From NCBI GenBank assembly GCA_026392465.1, contig JAPLCA010000013.1:1-64000 (forward strand): DNA of 64,000 nucleotides. Direction: 5' to 3'. A program made the translations under genes and the position numbers. Positions within the stretch are counted from its first letter, which is position 1. Every line of letters begins with the position of its first letter. Under the pieces are notes generated by a model. The model made no database searches. It was not told where the DNA came from and worked only from the letters and a program-made list of their open reading frames with translations. Below, piece by piece: positions 8,877 through 19,414 of this stretch. This DNA is from Propionibacteriales bacterium. GTDB taxonomy: Bacteria > Actinomycetota > Actinomycetes > Propionibacteriales > Nocardioidaceae.

Positions 8877-9500
8877 ATGAGTGTTTCACGTGAAACACCC
8901 CCGCCGCCCTCCTCGGCCGCGGGGGTGTTCCATGATCGGCTGCCCCTCGTCGCGCGCTACGCGGGCATCCTCGCGAACGACGGCGTCGAGCGCGGCATGA
9001 TCGGTCCCCGCGAGGTCCCGCGGCTGTGGGACCGGCACCTCCTGAACAGCGGTGTGGTCGTGCCCCGTCTCCCCGCCGGCGCGACCGTCGCGGACGTCGG
9101 CTCCGGTGCTGGGTTGCCCGGACTGGTGTGGGCCATCGCCCGACCTGATGCGCAGGTGACGCTCATCGAGCCGTTGCTGCGTCGCACGACGTTCCTGCAG
9201 GAGGTCGTGGACGAGCTCGAGCTCGCGAACGTGGAGGTGCTCCGGGCCCGCGCCGAGGACGTCGATCGGCAGTTCGACGTCGTCACGGCGCGTGCCGTCG
9301 CCGCACTGGAGAAGCTGGCGAAGTGGTGCATGCCGTTGGTCGCGCCCGGAGGTGTGCTGCTGGCACTCAAGGGTCAGTCGGCGGCGGACGAGGTGAGGGA
9401 CGCCAAGCGCACCCTCGGTCGGCTCGGTGCGACCGCTACGCTGATCCGGACGTACGGTGATGTCGAGATCCCGACCACCGTGGTGGAAGTGTCGAAGTGA
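8877..9500 (+). CDS. rsmG: 16S rRNA (guanine-N7) methyltransferase RsmG
   Basis: A 207-residue SAM-dependent methyltransferase that modifies G527 of 16S rRNA (E. coli numbering). Start ATG 8877 (MSVSRET). The SAM-binding motif [16 protein letters not shown] and the upstream LWDRHLLNS are characteristic. A perfect parS site occupies codons 2-7, so the N-terminal residues SVSRET are dictated by the ParB-binding sequence. It follows khpB by 7 bases and precedes parA. Confidence 0.94.
   Translation: MSVSRETPPPPSSAAGVFHDRLPLVARYAGILANDGVERGMIGPREVPRLWDRHLLNSGVVVPRLPAGATVADVGSGAGLPGLVWAIARPDAQVTLIEPLLRRTTFLQEVVDELELANVEVLRARAEDVDRQFDVVTARAVAALEKLAKWCMPLVAPGGVLLALKGQSAADEVRDAKRTLGRLGATATLIRTYGDVEIPTTVVEVSK
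8882..8897. promoter_or_regulatory. parS: parS site 1
   Basis: A perfect TGTTTCACGTGAAACA, the ParB-binding consensus, inside the first codons of rsmG. About 1.7 kb from the parB start. Confidence 0.96.
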
Positions 9501-9527
9501 CGACCCTCGCCCGGACCACGGCGGGGC

Positions 9528-10565
9528 ATGTTTCACGTGAAACGAGGTCCTGTGAGCGCTGACGAGAAGCCGACCGCCAACCAGTCGACGTCGCTGAGCT
9601 CGGTGGCGTCGGGCGCGGCTCCGGCATCGAGCTTCACGTCGACCGAGCCGGACCAGCCCTTCGACACCCCCCTCGCCCGTGAGGCACGCGACCACGTGGA
9701 CCTCGCCCGACGTGCCCGCAGCACGACCCAGCTGCCGCGGCCCGACCAGACCCGGATCTTCGTCGTGGCGAACCAGAAGGGCGGGGTCGGCAAGACGACC
9801 ACGGCCGTGAACGTCGCCGCTGCCCTGGCCCAGAAGGGCCTGCGGATCCTGGTGGTGGACCTCGACCCCCAGGGCAACGCGTCCACGGCGCTCGACATCG
9901 CGCACACCGAGGGGACGCCCGGTGTCTACGAGGCGCTGGTGGAGGACGTGCCCGTCTCCCAGCTGGTGCGCTCCGCTCCGCAGCTGCCGGGTATCACCGT
10001 CCTGCCCGCGACCATCGACCTGGCCGGTGCGGAGATCGAGCTCGTCTCGCTGGTGGCACGCGAGACGCGTCTGAAGAAGGCGCTCGCAGCCCATCTGGAG
10101 GAGCGTGAGCGTGCGGGCGACCGGATCGACTACGTGGTCATCGACTGCCCGCCCTCCCTCGGCCTGCTCACCGTGAACGCCCTGGTCGCCGCGCGCGAGG
10201 TCCTCATCCCGATCCAGTGCGAGTACTACGCCCTCGAGGGACTGGGCCAGCTCGTGCGCAACATCGAGCTGGTCCGCGCGCACCTCAACCAGGACCTCGA
10301 GATCACCACGATCCTGCTGACCATGTTCGACGCACGGACCCGCCTCTCGGCCGGCGTGGCCGAGCAGGTGCGCAGCCACTTCGGTCCGAAGGTCCTGGCC
10401 ACCGCCATCCCGCGGTCCGTGCGGATCTCCGAGGCACCGAGCTACCAGCAGTCCGTCCTCACCTACGACCCCGGTTCGTCGGGTGCGCTCTCCTACCTCG
10501 AGGCCGCCCGGGAGATCGCCCAGGCGGGGACGTCCGACCCGACCACCAGCGAGAGGGGCGCCTGA
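9528..10565 (+). CDS. parA: Chromosome partitioning ATPase ParA (Soj)
   Basis: A deviant Walker ATPase, 345 residues from ATG 9528 or 337 from GTG 9552. From 9528 the first codons read through a parS site (MFHVKRG). The 9552 start has AGG upstream and places parS in the leader, so the true start is uncertain. The deviant Walker [13 protein letters not shown] and VVDLDPQGN follow a roughly 75-residue low-complexity N-terminus. ParA forms DNA-bound gradients that ParB-parS complexes follow during segregation. Its stop overlaps the parB start (TGATG). Confidence 0.94.
   Translation: MFHVKRGPVSADEKPTANQSTSLSSVASGAAPASSFTSTEPDQPFDTPLAREARDHVDLARRARSTTQLPRPDQTRIFVVANQKGGVGKTTTAVNVAAALAQKGLRILVVDLDPQGNASTALDIAHTEGTPGVYEALVEDVPVSQLVRSAPQLPGITVLPATIDLAGAEIELVSLVARETRLKKALAAHLEERERAGDRIDYVVIDCPPSLGLLTVNALVAAREVLIPIQCEYYALEGLGQLVRNIELVRAHLNQDLEITTILLTMFDARTRLSAGVAEQVRSHFGPKVLATAIPRSVRISEAPSYQQSVLTYDPGSSGALSYLEAAREIAQAGTSDPTTSERGA
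9529..9544. promoter_or_regulatory. parS: parS site 2
   Basis: TGTTTCACGTGAAACG, 15 of 16 matches to the parS consensus, at the 5' end of parA. With site 1 it gives two ParB nucleation sites within 650 bases, close to oriC. Confidence 0.92.
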
Positions 10566-11464
10566 TGGCACCACGTCGTGGACTCGGCCGAGGGCTCGAG
10601 TCACTCATCCCGTCGACGCCCGCCGAGGCGCAGGAGTCCGGGCTGAAGGAGGTCCAGGGTGCTCGGTTCGCCGAGCTGCCGCTCGACGCGGTCGTCCCCA
10701 ACCCCCGCCAGCCGCGGCAGGTCTTCGACGAGCAGGACATGGCCGAGCTCGTGCACTCGATCCGCGAGGTCGGGCTGCTGCAGCCCGTCGTCGTCCGTGA
10801 GACGTCACCGGGTGCCTACGAGCTCATCATGGGGGAGCGCCGGTGGCGCGCCTCGCGGTCGGCCGGGCTCGAGACGATCGGCGCGATCGTCCGTGACACG
10901 ACCGACGAGGACCTCCTGCGCGACGCGCTGCTGGAGAACCTGCACCGCTCCCAGCTCAACCCGCTCGAGGAGGCAGCGGCCTACCAGCAGCTGCTCGACG
11001 ACTTCGGCTGCACGCAGGAGGAGCTCGCGGACCGCATCGGTCGCTCGCGGCCCCAGGTCACCAACACGCTGCGCCTCATGAAGCTGCCGCCGGCGGTCCA
11101 GCGCAGGGTCGCGGCCGGCGTGCTGTCCGCAGGGCACGCGCGGGCCCTGCTCTCCGTGTCGCACCCCGAGGTGCAGGACAGGCTGGCCGCGCGGGTGGTC
11201 GCCGAGGGCATCTCCGTGCGAGCGCTCGAGGAGATCGTGAAGTTCGGCGACACCGGCGAGCCGGCCACGTCACGCTCGCGCACGCCCGGGCGCACGGTCT
11301 CCGCCCCCCGGCTCGCCGACCTCGCCGCGCGGCTCTCCGAGCGGTACGACACCCGGGTCAAGGTCGACCTCGGCAAGGCCAAGGGCAAGATCACCGTCGA
11401 GTTCGCGACGATCGACGACCTGGAGCGGATCGTGCGACTGATGGACCCGCCACGAAACCAGTAA
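10565..11464 (+). CDS. parB: Chromosome partitioning protein ParB (Spo0J)
   Basis: A 299-residue CTP-dependent clamp that loads at parS. The N-terminal ParA-interaction peptide is basic ([12 protein letters not shown]). The CTPase motifs are visible as NPRQPR, GERRWRA and [14 protein letters not shown]. The helix-turn-helix lies around [18 protein letters not shown], and a C-terminal dimerisation region closes the protein. It starts within the parA stop. Two hairpins follow the gene before the convergent trxA. Confidence 0.96.
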   Translation: MAPRRGLGRGLESLIPSTPAEAQESGLKEVQGARFAELPLDAVVPNPRQPRQVFDEQDMAELVHSIREVGLLQPVVVRETSPGAYELIMGERRWRASRSAGLETIGAIVRDTTDEDLLRDALLENLHRSQLNPLEEAAAYQQLLDDFGCTQEELADRIGRSRPQVTNTLRLMKLPPAVQRRVAAGVLSAGHARALLSVSHPEVQDRLAARVVAEGISVRALEEIVKFGDTGEPATSRSRTPGRTVSAPRLADLAARLSERYDTRVKVDLGKAKGKITVEFATIDDLERIVRLMDPPRNQ

Positions 11465-11472
11465 TCGATATG

Positions 11473-11500
11473 TCTATAAAGCGTTAGAACGCTTTATAGA
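11473..11500. repeat. AT-rich perfect inverted repeat after parB
   Basis: TCTATAAAGCGTT (11473-11485) and its exact complement (11488-11500) surround a 2-base centre. The arms are strikingly AT-rich for this genome, and no T tract follows. It begins 8 bases after the parB stop. It looks more like a protein-binding or recombination site than an ordinary terminator, but it could also stop or stabilise the parB message. Confidence 0.7.
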
Positions 11501-11532
11501 TGAGTCGACCCGACCAGGACGTGCGGGAACGA

Positions 11533-11563
11533 CGAAGCCCCGGTGCGCCGCACCGGGGCTTCG
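11533..11563. terminator. Strong bidirectional hairpin between parB and trxA
   Basis: CGAAGCCCCGGTGC (11533-11546) pairs perfectly with 11550-11563 around a 3-base loop. A GC-rich stem of 14 bp between convergent genes fits a shared terminator. Confidence 0.85.
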
Positions 11564-11591
11564 ACGCTTGCCAGGTTTCGATAGAGAGGGG

Positions 11592-11659
11592 ACCGGCTGT
11601 GCCGGTGAGACCACTCGACCTGCCTGAACCGCTCGCGCGCTACGCGCGCTCGGGTTCAG
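11592..11659. repeat. Two further palindromes, REP-like
   Basis: ACCGGC-tgt-GCCGGT is followed by a longer imperfect hairpin, CTGAACC (11624-11630) against GGTTCAG (11653-11659), with an alternating CG interior. They lie 4 bases after the trxA stop. They may be a terminator for trxBA or a remnant of an extragenic repeat family. Confidence 0.5.
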
Positions 11660-11662
11660 TCA

Positions 11663-11986
11663 TCAGGCGTATTCAGACAGCTCGTTGAGGATGGCCGACT
11701 TCGGGCGGACGCCGACGATCGACTTCACGACCTCGCCCTTGTAGTAGAGGTTCATGGTGGGCAGACCGGTGACGCGGTAGTCGCTGGGCGTCTTCGGGTT
11801 GGCGTCCGCGTCCATCTTGACGATGGTGAGCGCCTCACCCTTCTCCGACGCGATCTCCTCGAGGATCGGGGCGAGCTGACGGCACGGGCCGCACCAGCTG
11901 GCCCAGAAGTCGACGAGCACGGGGCCGTCGGCCTGCAGGACCTTCTCGGCGAAGTCGGCGTCGGTGACGGCGGTGATCTCGGGCAT
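11663..11986 (-). CDS. trxA: Thioredoxin
   Basis: A 107-residue thioredoxin with the active site WCGPC (residues 31-35) in the context LVDFWASWCGPCRQLAP. Start chosen at ATG 11986 (MPEITAVTD), with GAAGGAGA upstream. The longer open frame adds 45 residues of proline-rich sequence overlapping the trxB 3' end. It reduces protein disulfides using electrons from TrxB. It is second in the trxB-trxA operon, 40 bases after trxB, and so shares the sigma-R-type promoter at 13.06 kb. Confidence 0.96.
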   Translation of the reverse strand: MPEITAVTDADFAEKVLQADGPVLVDFWASWCGPCRQLAPILEEIASEKGEALTIVKMDADANPKTPSDYRVTGLPTMNLYYKGEVVKSIVGVRPKSAILNELSEYA

Positions 11987-12026
11987 GGGGTTCTCCTTCA
12001 GCGGATGGGGGTCGTAGGGGTGCGGG

Positions 12027-13025
12027 TCACTCGGCCCACTGGGCCATGGCGACGTCGGGTGCGGGCTGACCGGCCTGCTCGCGGTCGGCGAGGAAGCGCT
12101 CCGCGTCGAGCGCGGCGGCACAGCCGGTGCCGGCCGCGGTGATCGCCTGGCGGTAGGTGTGGTCGACGAGGTCGCCGGCGGCGAAGACGCCGGACAGGTT
12201 GGTGGCCGTGCTGCCCTGCTGGACGAGCACGTAGCCCTCGTCGTCGAGGTCGACCTGCCCGGTGAGCAGCTCCGAGCGCGGGTCGTGACCGATCGCGATG
12301 AACAGGCCGGTCGCGTCGAGGTCGCGGGTCTCGCCCGTGACGGTGTCGCGCAGCGTCACCTTCTCCAGACGACCGTCGCCGTGCAGCTCCGCCACCTCCG
12401 AGTTCCAGGCGAACTCGATCTTCTCGTTGGCGATCGCGCGGTCCTGCATGATCTTGGAGGCGCGCAGCTCGTCGCGGCGGTGCACGAGCGTCACCTTCGA
12501 GGCGAAGCGGGTGAGGAACGTCGCCTCCTCGACGGCCGAGTCGCCACCGCCGACGACGACGATGTTCTGCTCACGGAAGAAGAAGCCGTCGCACGTGGCG
12601 CACCAGCTCACGCCGTGGCCCGACAGCTCGTCCTCGCGGGCGACGCCGAGCTTGCGGTAGCCCGAGCCCATGGCCAGCACGACCGCGTGGGCGCGGTAGG
12701 TGCTGCCGTCGGCGAGCGAGACCGACTTGATCTCGCCGGTGAGGTCGACGGACGTGACGTCGTCGGCGACCAGCTCGGCGCCGAAGCGCTCGGCCTGCGC
12801 GCGGAAGTTGTCCATCAGCGCGGGGCCCATGATGCCCTCGGGGAACCCGGGGAAGTTCTCGACCTCGGTCGTGGTCATCAGTGCACCGCCGGCGGTGACC
12901 GAGCCCTCGAAGACGAGCGGGGCGAGGTTCGCGCGGGCCGCGTAGACGGCTGCGGTGTAACCCGACGGACCGGAGCCGATGATGATCAGGTTGCGGACGT
13001 CATTGGCGGACGACTCAGTGCTCAT
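12027..13025 (-). CDS. trxB: Thioredoxin-disulfide reductase
   Basis: A 332-residue FAD/NADPH enzyme that recycles thioredoxin. The FAD-binding motif [18 protein letters not shown] is at the N-terminus, the redox pair is WCATCDG, and the NADPH motif [12 protein letters not shown] follows. The C-terminal [23 protein letters not shown] completes the FAD site. AGAAGG precedes ATG 13025. The promoter upstream matches the oxidative-stress sigma-R type, which is established for trxBA in Streptomyces. Confidence 0.96.
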   Translation of the reverse strand: MSTESSANDVRNLIIIGSGPSGYTAAVYAARANLAPLVFEGSVTAGGALMTTTEVENFPGFPEGIMGPALMDNFRAQAERFGAELVADDVTSVDLTGEIKSVSLADGSTYRAHAVVLAMGSGYRKLGVAREDELSGHGVSWCATCDGFFFREQNIVVVGGGDSAVEEATFLTRFASKVTLVHRRDELRASKIMQDRAIANEKIEFAWNSEVAELHGDGRLEKVTLRDTVTGETRDLDATGLFIAIGHDPRSELLTGQVDLDDEGYVLVQQGSTATNLSGVFAAGDLVDHTYRQAITAAGTGCAAALDAERFLADREQAGQPAPDVAMAQWAE

Positions 13026-13058
13026 GGGTGCCTTCTCGTAGACGGTCTTGCTCTGCTC

Positions 13059-13084
13059 AACGCAGTCTAGGTGGGGATCATTCC
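13059..13084 (-). promoter_or_regulatory. Sigma-R/SigH-type promoter of trxB-trxA
   Basis: On the minus strand GGAAT (13080-13084), exactly 18 bases, then GTT (13059-13061). This is the consensus spacing of thiol-stress ECF promoters. The same stretch also holds TAGACT (13064-13069), a possible housekeeping -10, so two overlapping promoters are possible. Confidence 0.75.
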
Positions 13085-13131
13085 GCCGCCCGACCAGAGC
13101 GTCGGCCGCCCCGGGCGACCGGACCGAGGAC

Positions 13132-14712
13132 TCAGCGCCGGCCCTTGAGGCTGATCTCCCGGATCTCGCCCTGGTACTCGCCGGCGCCCACCTGGGGCAG
13201 CGCCGTCAGCCACACCACGACGCGCCGGGTGATGGTGTTCGCGGGGAAGGTGACGGTGACGTCGGTGCCCGCGTCGTCGAGCGTCGCGATGCGCCGCAGG
13301 TCGCGCAGGCTGCCCGGGACCTCGCCGCCGGGGCTGGTCGCGTACACCGTGAGCGCGGTGCCGGAGCCGCCGAGGAGGATCCGCATCGAGTCGACCTCGC
13401 GCGGCCCACCGAGGTCGACCACGAGACCCACCCCGTCCTTCAGGCCACCGAGGTCGGGACGTCGGTAGTAGGTGCTGGTGCGCCAGCCCGTCTCGGGGTC
13501 GCCGTCGACGGCGAGCCCCACGTCCTCGGGGTTCTCCTGTCCGTCCTGGCCCTGCGGGTCGAGGTCGCGCACGGACGCGATCCGCAGCGTGCGTGCCGGT
13601 GCCTCCTCGCTGACGGCCGTCGCGGTCGGCGGTCGGCGGTCCTCGCCGGTGAACCGACCGACCGCGAACGCCAGGAGCCCGACGACGGCGAGCGTGAGCG
13701 CGACACCGGCCAGGACGAGCTTGCGGTCGCCGCCGGCAGTGGCACGCCTCGCGCGGTGCACGCTCCGCTCGAAGGTGGTGGGCGGGGCGGGCTCGAACGC
13801 CTTGGGACGACGTCGAGGCGGCTCCAGGCCCGGCGGCGGCCCCTCGGGCACGATCACGGGGTCGAGGCGCAGCAGGTCGGGCGAGGAGATGTGCAGCGGG
13901 CTCGGGTCGTCGACGTCGGCCTCGTCCTCGCCGGTGAGCCGCAGGGCACGACCGATGTCGGCGGCCGTGCGCAGCGGCGTGCGGTGGTTCAGCGGCGGCC
14001 GGCCCAGGATCCGGTCGACCACGGCGTCGACGTCGCGCGAGACGCCGGCGCGCACCTGGCGGGGTCGCAGCAGCTTGCCGCCCTCGGCCGGTGCGGCGCG
14101 CAGCCCGTCCACGCCGACGCCGGGCCACCGGGCCACGAGGCAGGCGTAGAGCAGCTTGCCGAGCGCCTCGACGTCCATCTGCTCGTACGCGCGCAGGTCC
14201 TCGAAGGTGTCCTGGTGGCCGGCCGGTGCCAGGGCGGTCGCGACGCCGAGGCCGACGATGCGCACCGCGCCGGTCTGCTTGAGGAGCACGTGGTGCGGGG
14301 TCAGGCGGCGGTGGAACAGGTTCTTCTCGTGGGCGTGCGCGAGCGCCTCGGCGACCTCGGCCACGACGGTCGCGGCCCGCCGGTTGGGCAGCGGCGACTG
14401 GCGCAGCAGCTGGTCGAGCGGGAACGCCCGCGCCCACTCGCGGACGATGACGTGGTGGTCGTGGTCGGACTCGACGAGGTCGAGCACGCGCAGGAACCGC
14501 GGGTCGGTGACCGACGTGGACTGCCGTGCCGCCTCGAGGAAGTTGTCGGCGCGCGGGTCGTCGCTCGGGACCATCTCGATGCCGACGTTGCGCGCGAGCA
14601 CGCGGTCGTGCGCGCGCCACGTGGACGACCCGAGCTTCTCCGTGACGAGGTCCTGCAGCACGTACCGGTCGTCGAGCACGTCACCGGCGCCCAGGGCCCG
14701 CCGCTCGGTCAT
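13132..14712 (-). CDS. Membrane-anchored pseudokinase with C-terminal extracellular domain
   Basis: A 526-residue protein, start ATG 14712 with GAGGTG upstream. Residues 1-270 resemble a Ser/Thr kinase fold (DRYVLQDLV...). Catalytic residues are missing: HRRLTPHHV replaces the HRDLKPxN loop, IVGLG stands where DFG is expected, and no VAIK lysine is seen. A proline-rich linker leads to one membrane segment ([22 protein letters not shown]), then a domain with discoidin-like character ([14 protein letters not shown]). In mycobacteria a comparable pseudokinase is fused to the lipid II flippase MviN/MurJ. Here it precedes trxBA, but no murJ is adjacent. Confidence 0.8.
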   Translation of the reverse strand: MTERRALGAGDVLDDRYVLQDLVTEKLGSSTWRAHDRVLARNVGIEMVPSDDPRADNFLEAARQSTSVTDPRFLRVLDLVESDHDHHVIVREWARAFPLDQLLRQSPLPNRRAATVVAEVAEALAHAHEKNLFHRRLTPHHVLLKQTGAVRIVGLGVATALAPAGHQDTFEDLRAYEQMDVEALGKLLYACLVARWPGVGVDGLRAAPAEGGKLLRPRQVRAGVSRDVDAVVDRILGRPPLNHRTPLRTAADIGRALRLTGEDEADVDDPSPLHISSPDLLRLDPVIVPEGPPPGLEPPRRRPKAFEPAPPTTFERSVHRARRATAGGDRKLVLAGVALTLAVVGLLAFAVGRFTGEDRRPPTATAVSEEAPARTLRIASVRDLDPQGQDGQENPEDVGLAVDGDPETGWRTSTYYRRPDLGGLKDGVGLVVDLGGPREVDSMRILLGGSGTALTVYATSPGGEVPGSLRDLRRIATLDDAGTDVTVTFPANTITRRVVVWLTALPQVGAGEYQGEIREISLKGRR

Positions 14713-14779
14713 CGTCACCTCTTCCGTGTGCGGTCCATCGTAGGCCGACGGACCCCACGGCGCCCGCACCGCGAGCGGT

Positions 14780-15217
14780 TCAGCCGACGAGGAACCCCGG
14801 CGGCGGAGCGGCCGGGGTGATGAGCAGCGTCATGCCGGCCTCGGCGGGCGTGCGGTCGGCCTTGCGGTGGTTGCACCGCAGGCACGCCGCGACGGCGTTC
14901 TCCCAGGTGAGCGCGCCGCCGCGGCTGCGGGGCAGCACGTGGTCGACGGTCTCGGCGCGGCCGCCGCAGTAGGCGCACATCTGGTCGCGGGCCTTGACGG
15001 CCGACTTGGTGCACAGGTGGCCGCGGCGGTGCCGCCACCGGGTGACCACGTAGCGCACGAGCCGCAGGACCTTGGGCTTGGGGAACGGACCGAAGGTGCC
15101 CTCGGCCTCCTCCTCGATGACCGCCACCTCGCGCACCAGCATCTTGATGGCGTGCCGCAGGGACACGCGTTGCAGCGGCTCGTAGCTGGCGTTCAGGACC
15201 AGGACGTGCTCGGCCAT
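14780..15217 (-). CDS. HNH endonuclease family protein
   Basis: A 145-residue protein with an HNH nuclease motif: CAYCGG and CLRCNHRKADRT supply the zinc cysteines, and TVDHVLPRSRGGALTWENAV is the catalytic core. Start at ATG 15217 (MAEHVLVLNASYEPL); the upstream extension has no homology. This small HNH type is widespread in actinobacteria, and its target is unknown. A -10-like TACTCT lies about 20 bases upstream of the start. The gene is complete. Confidence 0.85.
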   Translation of the reverse strand: MAEHVLVLNASYEPLQRVSLRHAIKMLVREVAVIEEEAEGTFGPFPKPKVLRLVRYVVTRWRHRRGHLCTKSAVKARDQMCAYCGGRAETVDHVLPRSRGGALTWENAVAACLRCNHRKADRTPAEAGMTLLITPAAPPPGFLVG

Positions 15218-15296
15218 GGGCGGACCCTTTCCACGGCCAGAGTATCCGCCACGCCCGACATCGGGGGGTGAAGCGCGTGTGTCGCGTCGGTGAAGG

Positions 15297-15629
15297 TCAG
15301 AGCACCCAGACGAGACCGGCCGCGGACGGCACGAGCGAGAGCAGGACCCACGGCCACGAGAACACCGGCCGGGCCGCCAGGATCGCCCGCACGGCGACGC
15401 TGATGCCGATGGCCAGGAACGCCGACATGACGACGAGGACGACGGCCCCGCTCTGCCGACCCTGGCGGGCGATGACGTCGGCCACCACGACGAGTCCGAC
15501 GACACCGTGGATGGCGACGACGAAGAAGCAGATGGCGGTGGTGCGCCGCCGCACCACCTGGAGCGCGCGGGTCTCCTCGGCCGACATGGTGCGGGCCGTG
15601 GGGCGGGGGTGCGACCCGTGGCTGCTCAT
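15297..15629 (-). CDS. Small membrane protein, unknown function
   Basis: 110 residues with three hydrophobic segments (TAICFFVVAIHGVVGLVVVA, SGAVVLVVMSAFLAIGISV and VFSWPWVLLSLVPSAAGLVW) after a basic N-terminus. The start ATG 15629 is supported by TAGGCT exactly 6 bases upstream, which implies a leaderless transcript. No family was recognised. It lies between the HNH gene and the YihY/BrkB gene, both on the same strand. Confidence 0.65.
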   Translation of the reverse strand: MSSHGSHPRPTARTMSAEETRALQVVRRRTTAICFFVVAIHGVVGLVVVADVIARQGRQSGAVVLVVMSAFLAIGISVAVRAILAARPVFSWPWVLLSLVPSAAGLVWVL

Positions 15630-15648
15630 GGGGGCAGCCTAGGAGCCC

Positions 15649-16722
15649 TCAGTCGTCGCGGGTGGAGCGGCCCAGCACCGCACCGAGCAGCGTCCCGAGT
15701 CCGAGACCCACGACGAGCGGGCGCACGTACCCGACGTCGACCGGCTCCTCCACGAGGTCGTCGTCACCGCGCGCGTCCTGCGCGTCCTCCTCGGCGTCGT
15801 CCAGCGCGGCGAGCTCCGCCAGCGTGGACTCGTCGGTGCACGCCCAGGAGATGCCGTACATCACGAGCCGGGAGAAGAAGTAGATCCAGACCACCAGGGT
15901 CAGCGCGATCGCGAGCGACGCGACTGGCACGGAGCTGGCACCGCGCAGCACGAGGCTCGCGAACTGCTTGATGAGCTCGAACCCGATCGCTGCGAAGAGG
16001 GCGCCTCGCCACAACGCGTTCTCGGGCAGGTCGGGCTTCGGCAGCAGACGGAAGATCGCCCAGAACAGCACGGTGCTGACGGCCACGCCGACGACCACCG
16101 AGAGCAGCGTGAGCAGGACGGTGCCGACCGGTCCCGACAGGCCGACGAGGTCGAGCAGGAAGGAGCCCAGGGCGACGGGCAGTCCGCCGACGGACACCGA
16201 GAGGAGCAGGATGAAGCCCAGCACCACGAGCGTGACCAGGTCGGTGCCCTTGGCCTTCACGAGGTTGCCGGTCTCGGAGGTGGGCAGGTCGAGCATCTGG
16301 TTGAGCCCGTCACGCAGCCCGCTGACCCAGTTGAGGCCCGAGTAGAGCGCAGTGAGCAGGCCGACGGTGTAGATCGCCGGAGCGTTGGAGGCGATCTCCG
16401 TCAGCGCGATGCGACCCGGCTGCGGGTCGACGGACACGATGCCCGGAAGCACCCCGCTGAGCGCTTTCACGAAGTCCTGCTGGGCGTCGGGGTAGATCTC
16501 GGACAGCTGGCTCACGACCGCGAACGAGACGGCGAGCAGCGGGAAGAAGCTGAGGAAGCCGAAGTAGGTGGCGCCGCCGGCGGCGAGGTTGCCCCGGTGC
16601 GCGCCGTAGTGGTCGAGCGTGCGGATGACGTGGGCGAGCACGGGGTGCCAGCCCGCGATCCGGTCCTTGATCCCGGGCTTGGACGCCTCGCCCTGGTCGG
16701 TCCGCTCCCCGTCGTCGCTCAT
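15649..16722 (-). CDS. YihY/BrkB-family inner membrane protein
   Basis: A 357-residue protein with about six membrane segments and the family motif around GAHRGNLAAGGATYFGFLSFFPLLAV near the N-terminus. The middle carries hydrophobic stretches typical of UPF0761/YihY. The last 60 residues are an acidic segment followed by a glycine-rich hydrophobic end. ATG 16722 has TAGGGT 6 bases upstream, again leaderless. The family is common, but its biochemical role is not settled. It is divergent from the ATP-grasp operon. Confidence 0.87.
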   Translation of the reverse strand: MSDDGERTDQGEASKPGIKDRIAGWHPVLAHVIRTLDHYGAHRGNLAAGGATYFGFLSFFPLLAVSFAVVSQLSEIYPDAQQDFVKALSGVLPGIVSVDPQPGRIALTEIASNAPAIYTVGLLTALYSGLNWVSGLRDGLNQMLDLPTSETGNLVKAKGTDLVTLVVLGFILLLSVSVGGLPVALGSFLLDLVGLSGPVGTVLLTLLSVVVGVAVSTVLFWAIFRLLPKPDLPENALWRGALFAAIGFELIKQFASLVLRGASSVPVASLAIALTLVVWIYFFSRLVMYGISWACTDESTLAELAALDDAEEDAQDARGDDDLVEEPVDVGYVRPLVVGLGLGTLLGAVLGRSTRDD

Positions 16723-16851
16723 GGCTCGACCCTAGGAGGAAGCGCGCGCCGGGGCCAACCGGCGGGGTGGCTCTGGGGTGCAGGCCGACCGGGTCTCCGC
16801 TAGACAGGTGACGAAACATGATCGACACCTCTCCTCCCTAGGGTGGCCCCC

Positions 16852-18401
<1,550 letters not shown>

Positions 18402-18402
<1 letters not shown>

Positions 18403-18494
18403 TGCTGAGCCGGATCGCGGAGTCGTTGTTCTGGATCGGTCGCTACCTCGAGCGCGCCGATGACCCCCAGCGAGAGGTGGCGGCCGGATGCTGA
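18402..18494 (+). pseudogene. Duplicated 5' fragment of the alpha-E gene, 30 codons
   Basis: ATG 18402 opens a 30-codon frame. Its first 21 residues (MLSRIAESLFWIGRYLERAD, then D) are identical to the start of the alpha-E protein encoded 86 bases downstream. It then reads nine unrelated residues and stops at TGA 18494, overlapping the genuine ATG at 18488. It retains start-stop coupling to both neighbours and may still be translated as a short peptide. It is best seen as the remnant of a tandem duplication. Confidence 0.8.
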
Positions 18495-18550
18495 GCCGGA
18501 TCGCGGAGTCGTTGTTCTGGATCGGCCGCTACCTCGAGCGCGCCGATGAC
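18402..18550 (+). repeat. 63-bp tandem direct repeat
   Basis: Copies at 18402-18464 and 18488-18550 differ at one base (T at 18440, C at 18526, synonymous). They are separated by 23 unique bases, for a repeat unit of 86 bp. Confidence 0.92.
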
Positions 18551-19414
18551 ACCGCGCGGATCCTCGACGTCCAGCTGCAGGTGCTGGTGGAGGACCCGGC
18601 GATCGACGAGGCGGCGTCGTGCCAGCAGCTCCTGTCGGTGATGGGCGTGGAGGACCACGCGGGTGCGGTCAACCGGTGGACCATCCTCGACCTGCTGGCG
18701 CACAACGTCGACTCGCCGGGATCGATCGCGTCGGCCATCACCGCGGCGCGCGAGGGTGCGCGCGGCGCGCGGGAGACGCTGTCGACCGACATCTGGGCGT
18801 CGATCAACACGATGTGGCGGGGCCTGCCGTCGGCGCGGACGAAGCGTCCGCCGGACATGTTCGCGTGGGTGCGGAACCGCACGGCGATGGTCAACGGCAT
18901 CGCCGACGGGACGATGCCGCGCGACGAGGGCTGGAACTTCTTCGTGCTGGGCCGCAGCATCGAGCGGGTCGACATGACGGCGCGGCTGCTGTCGACGGCC
19001 GCGTTGGCCTCGGACACCCAGGTGGCCTGGCCGACGACGCTGCGGGCGTGCGGGGCGTACGAGGCGTTCATCCGCGCGTACCGGGGTCTGGAGGGCGACC
19101 GTCAGGCGGCGGAGTTCCTGCTGCTGGACCGGTGGTTCCCACGGTCGGTGGTCTCGGCGTTGATGGAGGCCGAGCGGGCGCTGAGCCGTCTGGAGGCGCG
19201 CGGTCAGCGCTCGGGATTCGGTGACGAGGCGCAGCGGCTGCTGGGTCGGGCGCGCACGGAGCTGGAGTATCGGCCGCTCGCGGAGATCGTCGAGGCGATG
19301 CCGATCGAGATGGAGCGGCTGCAGCGCACGTGCGCGGCAGCGAGCGAGGCGGTCGGCGCGCGGTACTTCTCGCACTCGGACACGCACGCGTGGACGGGAG
19401 GGGTCTCGCTGTGA
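18488..19414 (+). CDS. Alpha-E domain protein
   Basis: A 308-residue, mainly helical protein of the alpha-E (DUF403) family, beginning MLSRIAESLFWIGRYLERAD, the family signature. Further family landmarks are RNRTAMVNGIADGTM and WNFFVLGRSIERVDMTARLL. These proteins nearly always sit between a circularly permuted ATP-grasp protein and a transglutaminase-like protein, as here. Together they are suspected to make or process a peptide-like product, but the chemistry is unknown. The 5' end is duplicated just upstream. Confidence 0.9.
   Translation: MLSRIAESLFWIGRYLERADDTARILDVQLQVLVEDPAIDEAASCQQLLSVMGVEDHAGAVNRWTILDLLAHNVDSPGSIASAITAAREGARGARETLSTDIWASINTMWRGLPSARTKRPPDMFAWVRNRTAMVNGIADGTMPRDEGWNFFVLGRSIERVDMTARLLSTAALASDTQVAWPTTLRACGAYEAFIRAYRGLEGDRQAAEFLLLDRWFPRSVVSALMEAERALSRLEARGQRSGFGDEAQRLLGRARTELEYRPLAEIVEAMPIEMERLQRTCAAASEAVGARYFSHSDTHAWTGGVSL

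Noticed and set aside
11473-11500. dif site or prophage attachment site
   Set aside because: It does not resemble the XerCD dif arms, lies next to the origin rather than the terminus, and no integrase or duplicated end is nearby.
11570-11660. IS-element remnant
   Set aside because: No transposase fragment, terminal repeats or target duplication is visible; only short palindromes.
14780-15217. Homing endonuclease or mobile intron marker
   Set aside because: The HNH protein is a free-standing conserved actinobacterial type, with no intron or intein boundaries around it. dnaB and recF show no inteins.
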